Part shown: in pieces, positions 22,690 through 24,676 of the stretch | Numbering within the stretch: position 1 is the first letter of the stretch | How the letters are laid out: each line of letters opens with the position of its first letter | Origin: Oscillospiraceae bacterium | GTDB taxonomy: Bacteria > Bacillota > Clostridia > Oscillospirales > Oscillospiraceae | Direction: 5' to 3' | Length of the DNA stretch: 24,676 bases | Assembly (NCBI GenBank): GCA_020025175.1 | Contig: JAHHSM010000019.1 | Location: 1 to 24,676 of the forward strand | Position numbers and translations under genes: made by a program | The notes under the pieces: generated by a model | What the model was told of the DNA's origin: nothing | Databases searched by the model: none | What the model saw: the letters and a program-made list of their open reading frames with translations, nothing else

Positions 22690-23123
22690 TGCTTCTGCCC
22701 AAGAGAGTGAAGTACCGCAGAGTTCACCGCGGTCGTATGACCGGCAAGGCCACCAGAGGCAACAAGATCACCTACGGTGAATTTGGTCTGGTCGCAACCG
22801 AACCCTGCTGGATTACCAGCAATCAGATCGAGGCAGCTCGTATTGCCATGACTCGCTACACCAAGCGTGGCGGTCAGGTCTGGATTAAGATTTTCCCCGA
22901 TAAGCCCGTCACTCAGAAGCCTGCTGAAACCCGTATGGGTTCCGGTAAGGGTTCTCCCGAGTACTGGGTAGCAGTTGTTAAGCCCGGCCGTGTCATGTTC
23001 GAGATCGCCGGTGTTTCCGAAGAAGTCGCTCGTGAAGCTCTGCGTTTGGCAAGCTACAAGCTGCCCATCAAGAGCAAGATCGTCAAGCGCGAGGATCTGG
23101 AATCTCAGGAAGTTGGTGAATGA
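22689..23123 (+). CDS. rplP: Ribosomal protein L16
   Basis: Large-subunit protein at the A-site tRNA corridor. The 144-residue protein carries LLPKRVKYRRVHRGRMTGKA, the GEFGLVATEPCWITSNQIEAARIAMTR segment and RMGSGKGSPEYWVAVVKPG with the conserved arginine loop. The ribosome binding site GAAGGAGG is inside the end of rpsC, and the stop overlaps the rpmC start region (ATGA). Confidence 0.98.
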   Translation: MLLPKRVKYRRVHRGRMTGKATRGNKITYGEFGLVATEPCWITSNQIEAARIAMTRYTKRGGQVWIKIFPDKPVTQKPAETRMGSGKGSPEYWVAVVKPGRVMFEIAGVSEEVAREALRLASYKLPIKSKIVKREDLESQEVGE

Positions 23124-23335
23124 TGATGAAGGCAAGTGAAGTACGTGCAATGAGTGCAGCTGAGCTGAATGAAAAGCTGGCTGGCCTGAAGAAAGATCTG
23201 TTTTACCTGCGCATGCAGCACGCAACCAATCAGCTGGAAAATCCTCAGAAGATTGCTGAGACCAAGCGTGATATTGCCAGAGTCAAAACCGTGCTGCGCG
23301 AGCAGGAGCTCAAAGCAGCTCCCGACAAGCAGTAA
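23120..23335 (+). CDS. rpmC: Ribosomal protein L29
   Basis: Small two-helix large-subunit protein near the tunnel exit. The sequence has the typical KASEVRAMSAAELNEKLAGL helix and the KKDLFYLRMQHATNQLENP turn with a second helix. Three ATG codons stand in a row (23120, 23123, 23126). I use the first because AGGA ends 9 bases before it, giving 71 residues and a four-base ATGA overlap with rplP; either of the other two is possible. Confidence 0.95.
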   Translation: MMMKASEVRAMSAAELNEKLAGLKKDLFYLRMQHATNQLENPQKIAETKRDIARVKTVLREQELKAAPDKQ

Positions 23336-23350
23336 AGGAGGTAAACAGGA

Positions 23351-23614
23351 ATGAGTGAAGTAAGAACTACCTCCCGCAAGACCCGTGTCGGTAAGGTCGT
23401 TTCCAACAAGATGGATAAGACCATCGTTGTTGCAATCGAGGACCGCGTTCAGCATCCTCTGTACAAGAAGATCATGGGCCGCACTTATAAATTGAAGGCT
23501 CACGATGAACTGAACGAGTGCAATATCGGCGATAAGGTTAAGGTCATGGAAACCAGACCTCTGTCCAAGGACAAGAGATGGCGTCTGGTCGAGATCATCG
23601 AAAAGGCTAAGTAA
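23351..23614 (+). CDS. rpsQ: Ribosomal protein S17
   Basis: Primary 16S rRNA-binding protein of the small subunit. The 87-residue protein contains RKTRVGKVVSNKMDKTIVVAI, HPLYKKIMGRTYKLKAHDE, GDKVKVMETRPLSKDKRWRL, all diagnostic for S17. AAAGGAGG lies 9 bases before the ATG. Confidence 0.98.
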   Translation: MSEVRTTSRKTRVGKVVSNKMDKTIVVAIEDRVQHPLYKKIMGRTYKLKAHDELNECNIGDKVKVMETRPLSKDKRWRLVEIIEKAK

Positions 23615-23628
23615 GGAGGTGCCGGAAA

Positions 23629-23997
23629 ATGATTCAGCAGGAAAGCTATCTGAAGGTTGCCGATAATACCGGCGCCAAAGAAATTAAGTGCATCCGCGTT
23701 TTGGGCGGATCCAAGCGCAAGTACGGCAACATCGGCGATGTGATTGTGGCATCTGTCCGCAAGTCCAGCCCCGGTGGTACCGTGAAAAAGGGCGAAGTCG
23801 TTAAGGCAGTTATCGTCCGCTCCGTTAAGGGCGTTCGTCGTGCAGACGGCACTTATGTCCGTTTTGACGAGAATGCAGCCGTTCTGATCAAGGACGACAA
23901 GAACCCCAGAGGAACCCGTATCTTTGGGCCGGTGGCACGCGAACTGCGCGACAAGGATTACATGAAGATCCTGTCCCTTGCACCGGAAGTTATTTAA
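23629..23997 (+). CDS. rplN: Ribosomal protein L14
   Basis: Large-subunit protein at the interface that makes bridge contacts and binds RsfS. The 122-residue sequence is the usual length: IQQESYLKVADNTGAKEIKCIRVLGG at the start, VKKGEVVKAVIVRSVKGVRR, then GTRIFGPVARELRDKDYMKI. AAGGAGG precedes the ATG by 9 bases. This is the first gene of the spc half; I see no separate spc promoter. Confidence 0.98.
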   Translation: MIQQESYLKVADNTGAKEIKCIRVLGGSKRKYGNIGDVIVASVRKSSPGGTVKKGEVVKAVIVRSVKGVRRADGTYVRFDENAAVLIKDDKNPRGTRIFGPVARELRDKDYMKILSLAPEVI

Positions 23998-24010
23998 GGG
24001 GGACACTGAG

Positions 24011-24325
24011 ATGGCTAATATGAAGATTAAAAAGGGCGATACCGTTGTTGTCCTGTCCGGTAAGGACAAGGGCAAGCAGGGTAAGGTTCAGGCTGTTATC
24101 CCCACAGACCGCAAGGTTGTTGTTGAGGGTGTCAGCATTGTCACCTGCCACACCAAGCCTCGTCGTCAGGGCGAGACCGGTGGTATCGTGAAGAGAGAAG
24201 CTGCTATCTACGCAAGCAAGGTTCAGGTTGTCTGCCCCAAGTGCAGCAAGGCTACCCGTGTTGCTTACAAGTTTGAAGATGGCAAGAAGATTCGCGTCTG
24301 CAAGCATTGCGGCGCAGCACTGTAA
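24011..24325 (+). CDS. rplX: Ribosomal protein L24
   Basis: Assembly-initiating large-subunit protein. The 104-residue sequence has the KOW motif MKIKKGDTVVVLSGKDKGKQGKV, and a C-terminal four-cysteine ribbon (CPKC then CKHC, about residues 77-101) as in many Gram-positive L24 proteins, probably a zinc site. I start at the ATG at 24011, with GGGGG 8 bases upstream; an in-frame TTG at 23978 lies inside rplN. Confidence 0.96.
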   Translation: MANMKIKKGDTVVVLSGKDKGKQGKVQAVIPTDRKVVVEGVSIVTCHTKPRRQGETGGIVKREAAIYASKVQVVCPKCSKATRVAYKFEDGKKIRVCKHCGAAL

Positions 24326-24340
24326 GGGAGGGTTTGACAA

Positions 24341-24676
24341 ATGGCTAGATTGAAAGTTCAGTATCAGCAGGAAGTCGTACCCGCTCTGATGAAAAAGTTC
24401 GAGTATAAGAGCGTTATGCAGGCTCCCAAGATCGACAAGATTGTTGTCAATGTTGGCTGCGGCGAAGCGCGCGAAAACGCAAAGGTTCTGGACGCTGTTG
24501 TCAGTGACCTGAACACCATCACCGGTCAGAAGGCTGTGATCACCAAGGCTAAGAAGTCCGTCGCAAACTTTAAGGTTCGTGAGGGTATGCCCGTCGGTGC
24601 AAAGGTCACTCTGCGCGGTGATAAGATGTGGGAGTTCCTGGATCGTCTGTTCAACGTGGCTCTGCCCCGTGTTCGT
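24341..24676 (+). CDS. rplE: Ribosomal protein L5, partial (cut by right edge)
   Basis: Large-subunit central protuberance protein that binds 5S rRNA and P-site tRNA. The first 112 codons are present, of about 180 in the family: MARLKVQYQQEVVPALMKKF, then PKIDKIVVNVGCGEARENAK, TGQKAVITKAKKSVANFKVREG and LRGDKMWEFLDRLFNVALPR, all typical. GGGAGGG lies 9 bases before the ATG. The rest of the spc operon presumably continues beyond the window. Confidence 0.97.
   Translation, partial: MARLKVQYQQEVVPALMKKFEYKSVMQAPKIDKIVVNVGCGEARENAKVLDAVVSDLNTITGQKAVITKAKKSVANFKVREGMPVGAKVTLRGDKMWEFLDRLFNVALPRVR

Noticed and set aside
1..24676. CRISPR arrays, insertion sequences, prophage or toxin-antitoxin genes
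   Set aside because: I looked for regular direct repeats, terminal inverted repeats, transposase or integrase motifs and small paired genes and found none that hold up.

Overview
The window looks like a chromosomal segment of a Gram-positive anaerobe of the class Clostridia, probably an Oscillospiraceae/Ruminococcaceae-type gut bacterium. This rests on gene order and style: strong AGGAGG ribosome binding sites, SRP RNA directly upstream of dnaX, rny followed by a ymdB-type phosphodiesterase, a short ProS-type prolyl-tRNA synthetase, DegV and Amidase_3 families, and a canonical Firmicutes S10/spc ribosomal protein operon. The genus is inference; no 16S rRNA is present.

Layout. Positions 1-1.7 kb (minus strand): a two-TM membrane protein cut by the left edge, and an RsmH-type 16S rRNA methyltransferase with its own promoter. 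Positions 2.0-5.0 kb (minus): an ABC ATPase and an FtsX/MacB-type permease whose reading frame is broken by one apparent extra base in a G5 run. A TetR-type regulator is divergent at 5.2 kb, with a palindrome over the ABC promoter. Positions 5.8-8.0 kb (plus): a DUF3810 membrane metalloprotease-like protein and a DegV fatty-acid-binding protein. Positions 8.0-10.6 kb: SRP RNA, dnaX, a YbaB/EbfC-type protein and tRNA-Ala(CGC), closed by a strong terminator. Positions 10.7-11.5 kb (minus): a GNAT acetyltransferase and a coupled small membrane protein. Positions 11.6-17.6 kb (plus): an Amidase_3 + SH3 protein, RNase Y, a YmdB-like phosphodiesterase, an SbcD/YhaO-like nuclease and prolyl-tRNA synthetase. 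From 17.8 kb to the right edge: the S10-spc operon (rpsJ, rplC, rplD, rplW, rplB, rpsS, rplV, rpsC, rplP, rpmC, rpsQ, rplN, rplX, partial rplE) behind a strong promoter and a long structured leader that contains a terminator-like hairpin.

Most genes are housekeeping: translation (ribosomal proteins, proS, tRNA, rsmH), protein targeting (SRP RNA), replication (dnaX), RNA turnover (rny, ymdB) and cell wall. The least ordinary parts are RNA-level: the S10 leader with its internal terminator, a folded rpsJ-rplC spacer and a medium-size SRP RNA. At protein level they are the broken ABC permease, the Gly/Arg/Asn-rich tail on S3 and a repeat at the end of L3. I saw no CRISPR array, prophage, transposase or obvious novel defence system.
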